Part shown: in pieces, positions 38,601 through 45,486 of the stretch
Layout: each line of letters opens with the position of its first letter
Position numbering within the stretch: the stretch's first letter is position 1
Source of the DNA: Bosea beijingensis
GTDB lineage: Bacteria; Pseudomonadota; Alphaproteobacteria; Rhizobiales; Beijerinckiaceae
NCBI RefSeq assembly: GCF_030758975.1
Contig: NZ_CP132359.1
Location: 4,050,005-4,114,004, forward strand
Direction of reading: 5' to 3'
Length of the DNA stretch: 64,000 nt
The notes under the pieces: generated by a model
Told to the model about the DNA's origin: nothing
The model's input: the letters and a program-made list of their open reading frames with translations, nothing else
Databases searched by the model: none
Made by a program: the position numbers and the translations under genes

Positions 38601-40090
38601 TCCTGCGCAACATCGCCTATAGCGGCGTCGATCTCGACGAATTGCTGGCGGCCGACCCTGCACTGGTTCGCGCGATGCTGACGAAGCTGTCCGAGGCTTT
38701 CGCAAGCCAAGGGCTGCGGCCTCTGACCTATCGCAGCTTCGAAGCCTATGAGGTCGGCGCGGCGTTCCGGACGATGCAGGCCTCCGAGCATGTCGGCAAG
38801 ATCGTGATCCGCCCGCCGCGCGCGGCGCGGACTGATCTCGCCGCGCTGAACTATGCCGCTCGCCCCGGCCTCTACGTCGTCGTCGGCGGCACGACCGGCT
38901 TCGGCTTCGCAACGGCGCAATGGCTCGCGCGGAAGGGAGCTTCGCAGATCGCGCTGCTCTCCCGGCGCGGCGCCGTCGATGACGAACTTGCTCCGCAGCT
39001 TGCCGAGATGCACGGGAGCGGCACCGAGGTTGTCGTCGAAACGCTCGATGTCTGCGACAAGGCTGCCGTCGCCGCGACGCTCGGCCGTCTAGCGCGGGAA
39101 TATGGACCGCTGCGGGGCGTCATCCACGCCGCCGTGCATCTCGACGACGGGCTGATCGCCAATTTGACGCCGGAGCGTCTGCAGGCGGTGCTGCGGACCA
39201 AGGTCGACGGTATCATCAACCTCTCGGACGCGACCGAGGACCAGGATCTCGATCTCTTTGTCGCCTATTCATCGGCGACGACGCTGATCGGCAGCCCGGG
39301 GCAGGGCGCCTATGTCGCCGCCAACGGCTTCCTCGAAGGCTTCATGCGTGGCCGCCGCAGCCGGGGCAAGCCCGGTCTCGCCATCGGCTGGGGCGCCATC
39401 GCGGATGTCGGCCTGATCGCGCGCGACAAGCAGCTCGGGCAGCGCCTGCGCCGGGCGACGGGCGTTGTGCCGATGCGCGCCTTCGAGGCGTTGGCGCATC
39501 TTGGCCGTCTGCTCAGCCTGGGCGAAGCGGCTGATCCCGTGCAGTTCTATGCTGGGCTTTCGGCCGGCTCTGGGGGCGAGAAACTCGCCTTGCTCAAGAG
39601 TCCGGCTTTCCTCAATCTCGCCCAGCCGGGCGGCGAGGCGCGGGCCGCCCATGCCGAAGACCTCGGCTCCAGCTTGCGCGATAAGAGCCGCGAGGAGGCG
39701 ATCGGAATCGTTACCGGTGTGCTCCGCCGCGAGGTCGCCGAGATCTTGCGTATGGCGGAAGGCAAGGTCGACCTGACGCGCCCGCTCGCCGATCTCGGCC
39801 TCGACTCGCTGATGGCGCTCGAACTCCACATGGCGCTCGAGAATGCCATCGGCGTCCAGATCGCGGTGGTTGGTGCTGGCGACCGCAGCCTGCTCGACAT
39901 GGCCGGCACGATCGTCGACCAGCTCGATCAGGCGCAGGATCAGGAAGAGACCGACCCGGCTCCGACGGAGAACATGCAGGCGACCATCATCCGGCTCGCC
40001 AATGTGCATTCGAAGATGGATATCTCGCCCAAGCAGGCTAGCGAGATCGAGGCGATGGTTCGCCGGCCCAGCCGTGGCGCCGCCGAATGA
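32651..40090 (+). CDS. Single-module fully reducing type I polyketide synthase (KS-AT-DH-(psi MT)-ER-KR-ACP)
   Basis: A 2479-residue iterative-looking PKS without thioesterase. KS: residues about 10-435, active Cys180 (VDAACSSSF), EAHGTGT and KSNLGHLEA. AT: about 540-880, Ser631 in GHSVGE, with YPFHS at the specificity site (not the YASH of methylmalonyl domains). DH: about 905-1180, His939 in DHRVDGGVVIP and VSLDASFHG (His where Gln is usual). A region of about 1190-1700 has RVLVAGGWNGGLTEAL, a degenerate methyltransferase-like and structural KR part. ER: about 1735-2055, VLVHGAAGGVGLAAIQIA. KR: about 2073-2300, GGTTGFG, Tyr2221 in GQGAYVAANGF. ACP: Ser2386 in LGLDSLMAL. It should make a saturated chain. 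A GTG nine codons upstream is an alternative start. Its stop overlaps the oxoamine synthase start. Confidence 0.95.
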   Translation: MSFHKQSTAVGAAIIGASCILPGANSLESLWRLLLEGRNVVSERPHGRWNVERFLRPGDPAPGFSYSFAGGYLDDAFGFDPTPFSISPREAQQMDPQQRLLLMTAWRAFEDAGLPPSTLAGRNVGVYVGASLADYQSAGAFDPAVIGSHFMTGNALSILANRLSYVFDLKGPSFTVDAACSSSFIALAQAVAALRAGDVDLAIVGGVNMLLSPVPFIGFSQARMLSTTGLCRPFSEAADGYVRSEGAVVLVLQRETEAIADGRRVRSVVVAAGTNADGRTNGISLPSQDTQQQLIEMTYRNAGFAPDVLAFVEAHGTGTKIGDPIEAAAIGEALGRHRAAPLPIGSIKSNLGHLEAASGLASLLKASLALEHRLVPRSLFSETPNTAIPFDDLNLQPLVEPLALPSDGRDLVAGICNYGFGGTNGHAILRSARSEEQGRASAGVSRPAEMLLVSASTAEALKARALQAAEAISGDRPIERIASALAYQCEWLPHRLAVSLPEKPTAAADVAASLRAFAQNSDSRKDSSAAVVHGAARPAVFVFSGNGAQFVGMGRAAYRVNAAFRHEVDEIDRIYKEIAGWSITEFLRDGVSDEELERTSIAQPLIFAVQSALAAVLAEYGIRPVGILGHSVGEIAAVECSGLISRRDALRVMHKRSHHQETVRGKGRMLVLACPASRVEELLAEANAQGVDIAAYNSATSTTVSGPADQLDALARLARKSRIAGVPVHVDYPFHSRALDEVQEALVADLGMIAAQPPRVPFYSTVSGQALAQGDLDAEYWWHNIRRPVRFADAVAAALAAHPDAAFVEIAPRSLLVGPISDVLRASEAQNPVLPTLAASDPAERDPIRGVVARMVANGVAHEREAVFGAAPAMVEPLPPYPFQPEDYRFEGTAEAINAHGRLIASTPLHPLLGPRVSDGSAEWRNLLDPVLLPYLDDHRVDGGVVIPAAALIEFALAAGRELFGEVALEIAEFDITKAMTFGEDETREVSTRYFEHTGTVEIWSRRRFASGDWILHARGALAPLPNAATLPLPPLPTVHAPILSETAEIYAAAERAGLDYGPRFRAVISTLRDETVGESRLLVPEGGTGAYDDRHVLHPVSLDASFHGLFLARPNRDGERKAHLPIRFRHVRVWKPGVSVTHSVTKLETETDRFKTLSVSLMDADGGRVASIEAAVLRSVHLVKPFMIERTFREDHLAIAPVALPAVAFADSGGDGSEEARQLSLLLKAFAISLAQSVCRDLLSTKAGGSFEGVLREGKVAAVAEPLFGMARDILAMAGGLDSAGDGTRLSATFAMPSPQALLGTLQQRFPAANRELRLAAQALVQIAPFLRRGEIDARSSGFSHDQWDLLGTSASMRDVARQALSGWTASASRPLRVLVAGGWNGGLTEALAEAVQAGRIQATFAVANAERADEQRHWPGIGSLFDMLVIDGTAKAAPSRFDALIGFDIPLSPLHETNAQAMRGALKLMAGDAPILLAQPGDDVHLSFLLGAATPAIWQDGRSLPPGGPAGIRRAVEEMRATAIEPAQSPDGALDLISARAAPASASHHASDAIAIVTGQGAVDPRDRYGLLGATLFASDRVEQLAGWLDTLPDGARATVIVAPDAADTIVLDRLSQRIEALITVLKLLTAARRPYRMLVLTGPASAGDNAGAGEEASIHAFIRVAINEFPEIDLRLVEIASSAPAADLAVILKADNAERELRIAASGIEIGRIRRGMERDALLGSDERAVLHFADGVGLDGFEWLRQSRQEPGKGEIEVEVVAAGLNYRDVMVGLGLLDDDLLGAGLTRAALGFECAGRVSRVGPGVTRLRPGDPVMGFAAGAFASHITCPDWHFFPVPEGLDLEAAATIPVAFATAWYALVERGHVRDGETVLVHGAAGGVGLAAIQIAKLHGAQVLGTASNDARRAIATAAGADAVFDSRRERFADEIRQRIGSVDVVLNSLAGPAMLASFRLLKPFGRFLELGKRDFLDNTQLALRPFLRNIAYSGVDLDELLAADPALVRAMLTKLSEAFASQGLRPLTYRSFEAYEVGAAFRTMQASEHVGKIVIRPPRAARTDLAALNYAARPGLYVVVGGTTGFGFATAQWLARKGASQIALLSRRGAVDDELAPQLAEMHGSGTEVVVETLDVCDKAAVAATLGRLAREYGPLRGVIHAAVHLDDGLIANLTPERLQAVLRTKVDGIINLSDATEDQDLDLFVAYSSATTLIGSPGQGAYVAANGFLEGFMRGRRSRGKPGLAIGWGAIADVGLIARDKQLGQRLRRATGVVPMRAFEALAHLGRLLSLGEAADPVQFYAGLSAGSGGEKLALLKSPAFLNLAQPGGEARAAHAEDLGSSLRDKSREEAIGIVTGVLRREVAEILRMAEGKVDLTRPLADLGLDSLMALELHMALENAIGVQIAVVGAGDRSLLDMAGTIVDQLDQAQDQEETDPAPTENMQATIIRLANVHSKMDISPKQASEIEAMVRRPSRGAAE

Positions 40091-41439
40091 GCGATGACAA
40101 CAAGCCTCTGTCCGATGGCGCTCTGGCCGATCTGCTGGCGCAGATGAATGCGGCGCCCCGTGCCGCGCCGGCCTCGGCCGCGCGCGCCGTTCGGCCGCGG
40201 CCGCGCGTCAGTATGGCCTTCGAGGATCATCCGCTCTACCAGCAGATGAAATTCCAGCGCGGCTTCGCCGATTTCGCCAAGCTGCAGAACCCCTATTACC
40301 GTCTGCACGATGCCCAGGCTGGCGCGACCTCGGTGATAGACGGCAAGCCGGTCGTCAATTTCGCGTCCTACGACTATCTCGGCCTGAACGGTCATCTTGA
40401 GATCACAGATGCGGTGGGCAAGGCCGTAGCGGTGTTCGGAACCTCGGTCTCGGCCAGCCGGATCACGGCCGGCGAGCGCCGCGTCCATCGCGATCTCGAA
40501 AAGGCGCTGGCGCGCAACTACGAGGCGGAAGACTGCATCGCCTTCGTCTCGGGCCATGCCGGCGCAGTCTCCTCGATCGCGACATTGCTCGGGCCGAAGG
40601 ATCTGATCCTGCATGACGCCCTGATTCATAATTGCATCGTGGTCGGCGCCCAGCTCTCCGGCGCTACGCGGCGGCTTTTTCCCCATAACGATCTCGATGC
40701 GCTCGAAGCCATGCTCGCGACGGACCGGCACCGCTTCGAGCGCGTGCTGATCGTCAGCGAGGGCCTGTTCTCGATGGATGGCGACGGTCCCGATCTGGCG
40801 CGCCTCATCGCGATCAAGCAGGATTTCTCGGCCTGGCTGATGATCGACGATGCACATGGCCTCGGCGTGCTGGGCGCGAGCGGACGCGGCATCTTCGAGC
40901 ATCAGGATGTCGCGCCCGATGGCGTCGATCTCTGGCTCGGTACGCTGTCGAAGTCGCTCGTCAGTTGCGGAGGTTATGTCGCCGGCTGCGCCGCCGTGGT
41001 CGATCTGCTGAAGCACCAGGCGCCGGGCTTCGTCTACAGCGTCGGAATGCCCGCATCGAACGCGGTCGCCGCCACCGTCGCGCTCGACCTGATGAGGCGC
41101 GAGCCGGAGCGTGTCGCGCGGCTCCAGAGCCAGTCGCAGCGCTTTCGCACGCGCGCACGGCAGGCCGGGCTCGATACCGGCGAAAGCTGGGGCTTTGGCG
41201 TCGTCCCGATCGTCATCGGCGAAACCGTGCCGACCGTCATACTGGCGCAGCGCCTGCTCGAACAAGGCATCAACGCCTTCCCGATCGTGCCGCCAGGTGT
41301 GCCCGAGAAGGCTGCGCGCCTGCGCTTCTTCATCAACGCGACGCATGGCGACGCTCAGATCGACGATGCCGTCGACGGCCTGGTTCGGGAAATCCGGAAT
41401 CTCGGCGATGCATCCCTGAAGCAGATCCTGCGGGGCTGA
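40087..41439 (+). CDS. Alpha-oxoamine synthase (serine palmitoyltransferase-like), PKS-coupled
   Basis: PLP enzyme of 450 residues that condenses an acyl thioester with an amino acid, with decarboxylation, to an alpha-amino ketone. The PLP lysine is Lys289 in TLSKSLVSCGGY; MIDDAHGLGVLG holds Asp254 and His257; VSASRITAGERRVHRDLE is the family substrate block. Residues 1-60 form an Ala/Pro-rich extension before the fold, which could dock to the PKS. The ATGA overlap with the PKS gene argues for stoichiometric expression. With no thioesterase on the PKS, chain release by this enzyme is likely, as in fungal fumonisin synthesis. Serine, alanine or glycine could be the co-substrate; sequence does not decide. 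Confidence 0.92.
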   Translation: MSDDNKPLSDGALADLLAQMNAAPRAAPASAARAVRPRPRVSMAFEDHPLYQQMKFQRGFADFAKLQNPYYRLHDAQAGATSVIDGKPVVNFASYDYLGLNGHLEITDAVGKAVAVFGTSVSASRITAGERRVHRDLEKALARNYEAEDCIAFVSGHAGAVSSIATLLGPKDLILHDALIHNCIVVGAQLSGATRRLFPHNDLDALEAMLATDRHRFERVLIVSEGLFSMDGDGPDLARLIAIKQDFSAWLMIDDAHGLGVLGASGRGIFEHQDVAPDGVDLWLGTLSKSLVSCGGYVAGCAAVVDLLKHQAPGFVYSVGMPASNAVAATVALDLMRREPERVARLQSQSQRFRTRARQAGLDTGESWGFGVVPIVIGETVPTVILAQRLLEQGINAFPIVPPGVPEKAARLRFFINATHGDAQIDDAVDGLVREIRNLGDASLKQILRG

Positions 41440-41549
41440 CGCCGCGCGGCCGGCCTGCTCCGATCAATGCTTGATCGCACAGCCTTCGCCGCATCACTCT
41501 GCCCTCGGCAGCGCTTGAAACGAGACTGTGAAAGAAAAGGCCGGAGCCG

Positions 41550-42875
41550 GTGCCGAAGAATATCCTCCTCGAAGCACATGCGACGATGCTCAAGCAGGGC
41601 ACCGGCATCGCCACCTATGCCCGCAACCTCGCAAGCACGGCGACAGGTCTGGGCTACGACGTGGAACTGCTGCTCGGCACCGAGCAGCGCGTCAACCGGC
41701 GTGACCCGCTCCTGTCGGAAGTGGTTCTCAACGATGCCGTCGATCCGAAGGCGATTGACCCGCTGAAGCTGGTTGCACGCGGGATCGACTGGGTGACCGG
41801 CGTCCCCGGCGGGGTCAAGGCGCAGCGCCTGCCGAACCCGCGCATCGTCGTCGACCGCGGTTCCGGTGGTTCCGCCGAGCGAAGCCATCCGACCTATGGC
41901 GCGGTCCGGCTCTGGGAGCGCGCTTCCATGCATTTCAACCGCTTCGGGCACCGCATGCCAGTGCGCTCCGAGGGCCGGCACGATCTGTTCCATGTGACGC
42001 GCCCGACACCGGCCTTCGTCAAGGGCGCGGCCAATATCTACACGATCCACGATATCGTGCCGCTGCGCCTGCCTTATGCGACCCTCGACAAGAAAAAATA
42101 CTTCTACACGATGATCAAGCATCTCGTGGAGAAGGCGGACCATATCGTCACGGTCTCGGAGTTCACGCGCAAGGACGTCCAGGAGTTCTTCAGGATACCG
42201 GACGATCGCATCACCAATACCTGGCAGTCGGTCTCGATGAGCGAGACGGTCCTGTCCGTTTCGGACGAGGAGGCGGCGCGCGACGTCGACAACCGCTACG
42301 GATTGGCCTTCAAGGAGTATTTCCTGTTCCTGGGTGCCATCGAGCCCAAGAAGAACATCTCGCGATTGGTCGAAGCCTATGCGGCTTCGGGGTCGACGCG
42401 CCCGCTCATACTGGTCGGCGGCCTCGGCTGGCTCTACGAGCAGGATGTCGAGATGCTCAAGGACGAGCGCCTGCTGAGCTGGCGCTTCGATGGCTCGCAT
42501 ATCCGGCCGGAGCGGCGCGTCCAGCGCCTGCCCTATGTGCCGCTGGGCTCGCTCCTGTCCCTGATCCGTGGCGCGCGCGGCGTCCTCTTCCCCTCGCTCT
42601 ATGAAGGCTTCGGGCTCCCGATCCTCGAAGCCATGATGCTGGGGACGCCGGTGATCACCTCCAATACCAGCTCCCTGCCGGAGGTGGCCGGCGATGCGGC
42701 GATGCTGGTCAATCCCTACCATATCGAGGAGATCCGCGATGCGATCCGGACGCTCGACGCCGATGCCGATCTGCGCGCTGAACTGGTCAGCAGAGGGCGC
42801 AAGCGCGCCGAGTTCTTCTCGCCGGCGCGGCATGCCGAGCGGGTAAAGGCGGTTTACGATCGCGTCCTCGGCTAA
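41550..42875 (+). CDS. Glycosyltransferase family 4
   Basis: GT-B glycosyltransferase of 441 residues starting at a GTG behind AAAGGCCGGAG. Donor-domain motifs are [40 protein letters not shown] and [20 protein letters not shown]. The acceptor half has [19 protein letters not shown] and [20 protein letters not shown]. It follows the oxoamine synthase gene by about 110 bases and may share its transcript. A second, different GT4 lies before the PKS, so the lipid genes are bracketed by glycosyltransferases, suggesting a glycolipid product or shared regulation with the glycan. Its stop faces the convergent sulfotransferase gene. Confidence 0.89.
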   Translation: MPKNILLEAHATMLKQGTGIATYARNLASTATGLGYDVELLLGTEQRVNRRDPLLSEVVLNDAVDPKAIDPLKLVARGIDWVTGVPGGVKAQRLPNPRIVVDRGSGGSAERSHPTYGAVRLWERASMHFNRFGHRMPVRSEGRHDLFHVTRPTPAFVKGAANIYTIHDIVPLRLPYATLDKKKYFYTMIKHLVEKADHIVTVSEFTRKDVQEFFRIPDDRITNTWQSVSMSETVLSVSDEEAARDVDNRYGLAFKEYFLFLGAIEPKKNISRLVEAYAASGSTRPLILVGGLGWLYEQDVEMLKDERLLSWRFDGSHIRPERRVQRLPYVPLGSLLSLIRGARGVLFPSLYEGFGLPILEAMMLGTPVITSNTSSLPEVAGDAAMLVNPYHIEEIRDAIRTLDADADLRAELVSRGRKRAEFFSPARHAERVKAVYDRVLG

Positions 42876-42914
42876 GGCAGGTTCGGCTGGCGATGGCCCC
42901 GCCGCCAACATCGA

Positions 42915-43703
42915 TCAGATGCGGAAACGGCGCCGGATATTGGTGATCCTCTGGGCGAATTCGCCGGTCGGACGCAGCGTGAGCGAGGCCTGTTCCGCGG
43001 CTACCCGGCGTGCTGCTTCAGTCTCGAAGGAGAAGGCCGCATAGAGGTCGGCGTAGCGCTCCAGGAAGATTGTCTGGTCGGCCGCGTCCATTTCCGAGTA
43101 GCGCAGCGCCTTGCCTTTGCTGAACTGCCCGATGCTGCCCTTGTGGCGGAACCGGTCGAGAACGCTGGCGCTGTCCACCGTCGCACCGATCTGGCGCGCA
43201 ATGGCCTGCACGACGCTGGCGCTGTCATAGCAGATGTCGTTGTAGGTGAAGATTTCGACGGGACCGGCGGCAGCCCAGTCCCTGAAGACGCCGAGCTGGA
43301 TATCGATCGCGTTCAACGTGTCCGCTACCGTCGCGAACTCCGAGAACGAAAAGACTCGCCAGCGCCGCGAGCGGTCGCCGTGATCGATCATCGAGAGCGC
43401 GATCTCGCGGGGATCGCGGATCGATGCATTCGCGAGAATCCTCCCGTCCGCCACCATCTGCGCGACGTTGCCGCAGGGCGGGCCATGGGTCTTGAGGACG
43501 ACGTCCTTGCCGTCAGCGTGGCTTTCGATCGCAGCGAGAAGATCGTGATCGATGAAGTTGAAATAGTTTTCGATCGAATCCGGCTTCCGGAACGGCTTCC
43601 CGAGACGAACGATCGGCCTGCCGGCTGCGCGAAAGATCTCCTCTGTCAACTGATAGAGAAAGGTGCTCGCGGATTTGGTAATGCCGTAGCATATATAGAT
43701 CAT
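42915..43703 (-). CDS. Sulfotransferase-like protein
   Basis: A 262-residue protein starting MIYICYGITKSASTFLYQL, in which GITKSASTFL is the 5'-phosphosulfate loop of PAPS-dependent sulfotransferases. A 3'-phosphate site is suggested by ILANASIRDPREIALSMIDH. The rest (EIFTYNDICYDSASVVQAIA) is family-like. The open frame extends 69 codons upstream but that part is a shadow. Placed after the SDR/acyltransferase/P450 run on the same strand, it could transfer sulfate from PAPS to the lipid or glycan. I am less sure of activity, since these short bacterial members are little studied. Confidence 0.75.
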   Translation of the reverse strand: MIYICYGITKSASTFLYQLTEEIFRAAGRPIVRLGKPFRKPDSIENYFNFIDHDLLAAIESHADGKDVVLKTHGPPCGNVAQMVADGRILANASIRDPREIALSMIDHGDRSRRWRVFSFSEFATVADTLNAIDIQLGVFRDWAAAGPVEIFTYNDICYDSASVVQAIARQIGATVDSASVLDRFRHKGSIGQFSKGKALRYSEMDAADQTIFLERYADLYAAFSFETEAARRVAAEQASLTLRPTGEFAQRITNIRRRFRI

Positions 43704-43761
43704 GCGCTGTCCCGCAGGTAACGCTTGGTCTGCACCGCGGTGGGGTAGGGTGTCGAGGCAC

Positions 43762-44628
43762 TCATGATTTGGGATCGTTGATCCTATTCCGCTTGAGGAT
43801 GCGTCGTTGCTGCCATGCGAGGACCGGTCTGTACAGGCTATGGAACTGTGCGAGCCAGGCCATCGTCCGCGAGGGCGCCAGGAAGAAGGCTCCAGTCTCG
43901 GCCTGTGCAATCATCCGCTCGGCGACCTGGAGTGCGGTCATCGTACCGCCCTGCTCGGAGACCAGACGGGTCACCAGCGGACGCTTCGGCCTTTCCCCGA
44001 CCAGTTGCGGCGTCTCGGTATCGGGCGGGGCGACGAAGCTTACGGTAATGCCGTCCTCGGCGAGCTCCAGCCGCAGGATCTCCGCCAGCGCCCGCACCGC
44101 AAACTTGCCCGGCGCATAGCCGCTATAGCCGGCGATCCCGATGAAGGCCGCGCCGGATGAGACCAGCGTGATCCGGCCGCCATGCCCACGCATCACCGGA
44201 ACGGCGGCCTGGATCAGATGAAGCGTCCCGAAGTAATTCGTCTCCATCTGCGCCCGGTGGGCGGAGAGATCGAGATCATGGAACAGGCCGGGCTCCACGA
44301 TGCCCGCCGAGGTGATCAGCCAGTCGATCCGCCCATGCCGGGACGCGATGCCGGTGATGGCTGCCTGGCAGGCGGCTGCATCGGTGACATCGACGGGCAC
44401 GAGATCGACACGCGCTTCAGCGTCTGAACCAATCGAAGTAGCGGCCTCACGCAGCCGATCGGGATCGCGCGCCAGAAGGGCGATGCGATAACCCTGCGCC
44501 AGGAGCACACGGGCGCAGGCCAGCCCGATCCCGCTCGATCCGCCGGAGATGACGGCGACCTTTTGAAGGGAGGGGGCTGGCACGAAGGCGCTCTCCGATC
44601 TGGCGGCTGCGGGGCTTGCGGCGGTCAC
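43762..44628 (-). CDS. Short-chain dehydrogenase resembling 3-ketosphinganine reductase
   Basis: SDR of 288 residues. The cofactor loop is AVISGGSSGIGLACARVL, NxAG-type motif is LITSAGIVEPG, and the catalytic residues are the Ser of LVSSGAAFIG and the YxxxK of YSGYAPGKFAVRALAEIL. The block FVAPPDTETPQL matches the PPDTDTPG element I associate with 3-ketodihydrosphingosine reductases (KDSR), and the C-terminal region has the hydrophobic/basic tail (RPVLAWQQRRILKR) seen there. The start is GTG overlapping the acyltransferase TGA (GTGA); the longer open frame is a shadow. It would reduce the ketone produced by the alpha-oxoamine synthase. Confidence 0.83.
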   Translation of the reverse strand: MTAASPAAARSESAFVPAPSLQKVAVISGGSSGIGLACARVLLAQGYRIALLARDPDRLREAATSIGSDAEARVDLVPVDVTDAAACQAAITGIASRHGRIDWLITSAGIVEPGLFHDLDLSAHRAQMETNYFGTLHLIQAAVPVMRGHGGRITLVSSGAAFIGIAGYSGYAPGKFAVRALAEILRLELAEDGITVSFVAPPDTETPQLVGERPKRPLVTRLVSEQGGTMTALQVAERMIAQAETGAFFLAPSRTMAWLAQFHSLYRPVLAWQQRRILKRNRINDPKS

Positions 44629-45473
44629 ACGATCGGGCCGATCGAGTCGTCGAGATAATACCACTGGTCGAGATGGCGCAGGATCGCAGGTTCGATCCGG
44701 CTGTTGAGGAAGGCGACATCGGCAAGCGGACCGCTCACCCCGGCATCCATATGGAACGGCCCCTCGAAATGAAGCCGGAAGCGCGCGCCTTCCAACCGTT
44801 CGCAATACACCACCACGAGCTGCGCCCCGGTGCGCCGGGCGAGCTTCGCCGCCAGCGCGAGATTGCCTTTCGCATGCGGAGGCCGCCCGAACAGGGGCGC
44901 CATCATCGTGTCGCCCCGCTTCTCGTCGGGGAAGAGGGCCAGCACGCCGTTCTCCTTCAGTATCGACAGCGCCCTGAGCGCCCCGTTCCGGTCGGGCGGC
45001 AGCACCTTGACGTCGAAGCCGCTGCGGGTGGCATCGGCGATGTCGCGATGGGCGGCATTCTCCGGCACTTCGGAGATCGAGGCGATCGGAACGCCGATCA
45101 TCTGCATGGCCGAAGCCAGCACCTCCCAATTGCCGAGATGGAGGCACAGCGCGATGGTCGGTACCTTGCCCACCTGGGCGCGCGCGGCTTCGGCGCCGAC
45201 GAATTCCAGGCGTCCCGACGCGGCAAAGCGATGCACGATCGAGAATTCGGCCATCAGGCGCCCGACATTGTCGACGAAGCGCCAGACGAGCCTGTCGACC
45301 TCGGCCGCGGGCATCGCCGGAAAATGGTGCCGGATATTGTCGCGAGCCTTCCGGGCGACCTTCGGATCGATAAAACGGATCTTGAGCCAGGCCAGCCTTG
45401 CGCCGATGTCGGAAACGAGCGGGATCGGCAGGCGCCGCAGGGCGCGATGCAGCACTCTCTCCAGGGCCTGCAT
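44625..45473 (-). CDS. LpxL/HtrB-type acyltransferase
   Basis: Lysophospholipid/lipid A acyltransferase family protein of 282 residues. The catalytic HX4E is HLGNWE, followed by PDRNGALRALSILKENGV and LFPDEKRGDTMMAPLFGRP, characteristic of LpxL-type enzymes. The N-terminus has the conserved VARKARDNIRHHFP block. The ATG giving MQALERVLHRALRRL is preferred; it lies 13 bases after the P450 stop. The downstream SDR start overlaps its stop. In this operon it may N- or O-acylate the amino lipid rather than lipid A, but a lipid A role cannot be excluded from sequence. Confidence 0.86.
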   Translation of the reverse strand: MQALERVLHRALRRLPIPLVSDIGARLAWLKIRFIDPKVARKARDNIRHHFPAMPAAEVDRLVWRFVDNVGRLMAEFSIVHRFAASGRLEFVGAEAARAQVGKVPTIALCLHLGNWEVLASAMQMIGVPIASISEVPENAAHRDIADATRSGFDVKVLPPDRNGALRALSILKENGVLALFPDEKRGDTMMAPLFGRPPHAKGNLALAAKLARRTGAQLVVVYCERLEGARFRLHFEGPFHMDAGVSGPLADVAFLNSRIEPAILRHLDQWYYLDDSIGPIV

Positions 45474-45486
45474 GGCAATCGTTCCG

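Noticed and set aside
42915..43910. 331-residue version of the sulfotransferase
   Set aside because: The first 69 codons overlap the region upstream and lack family similarity; the ATG before IYICYGITKS gives the natural start.
44629..45147. Extra N-terminal part of the SDR frame
   Set aside because: It overlaps the acyltransferase gene in another frame and is arginine-rich nonsense; a GTG start in the GTGA overlap explains the SDR.
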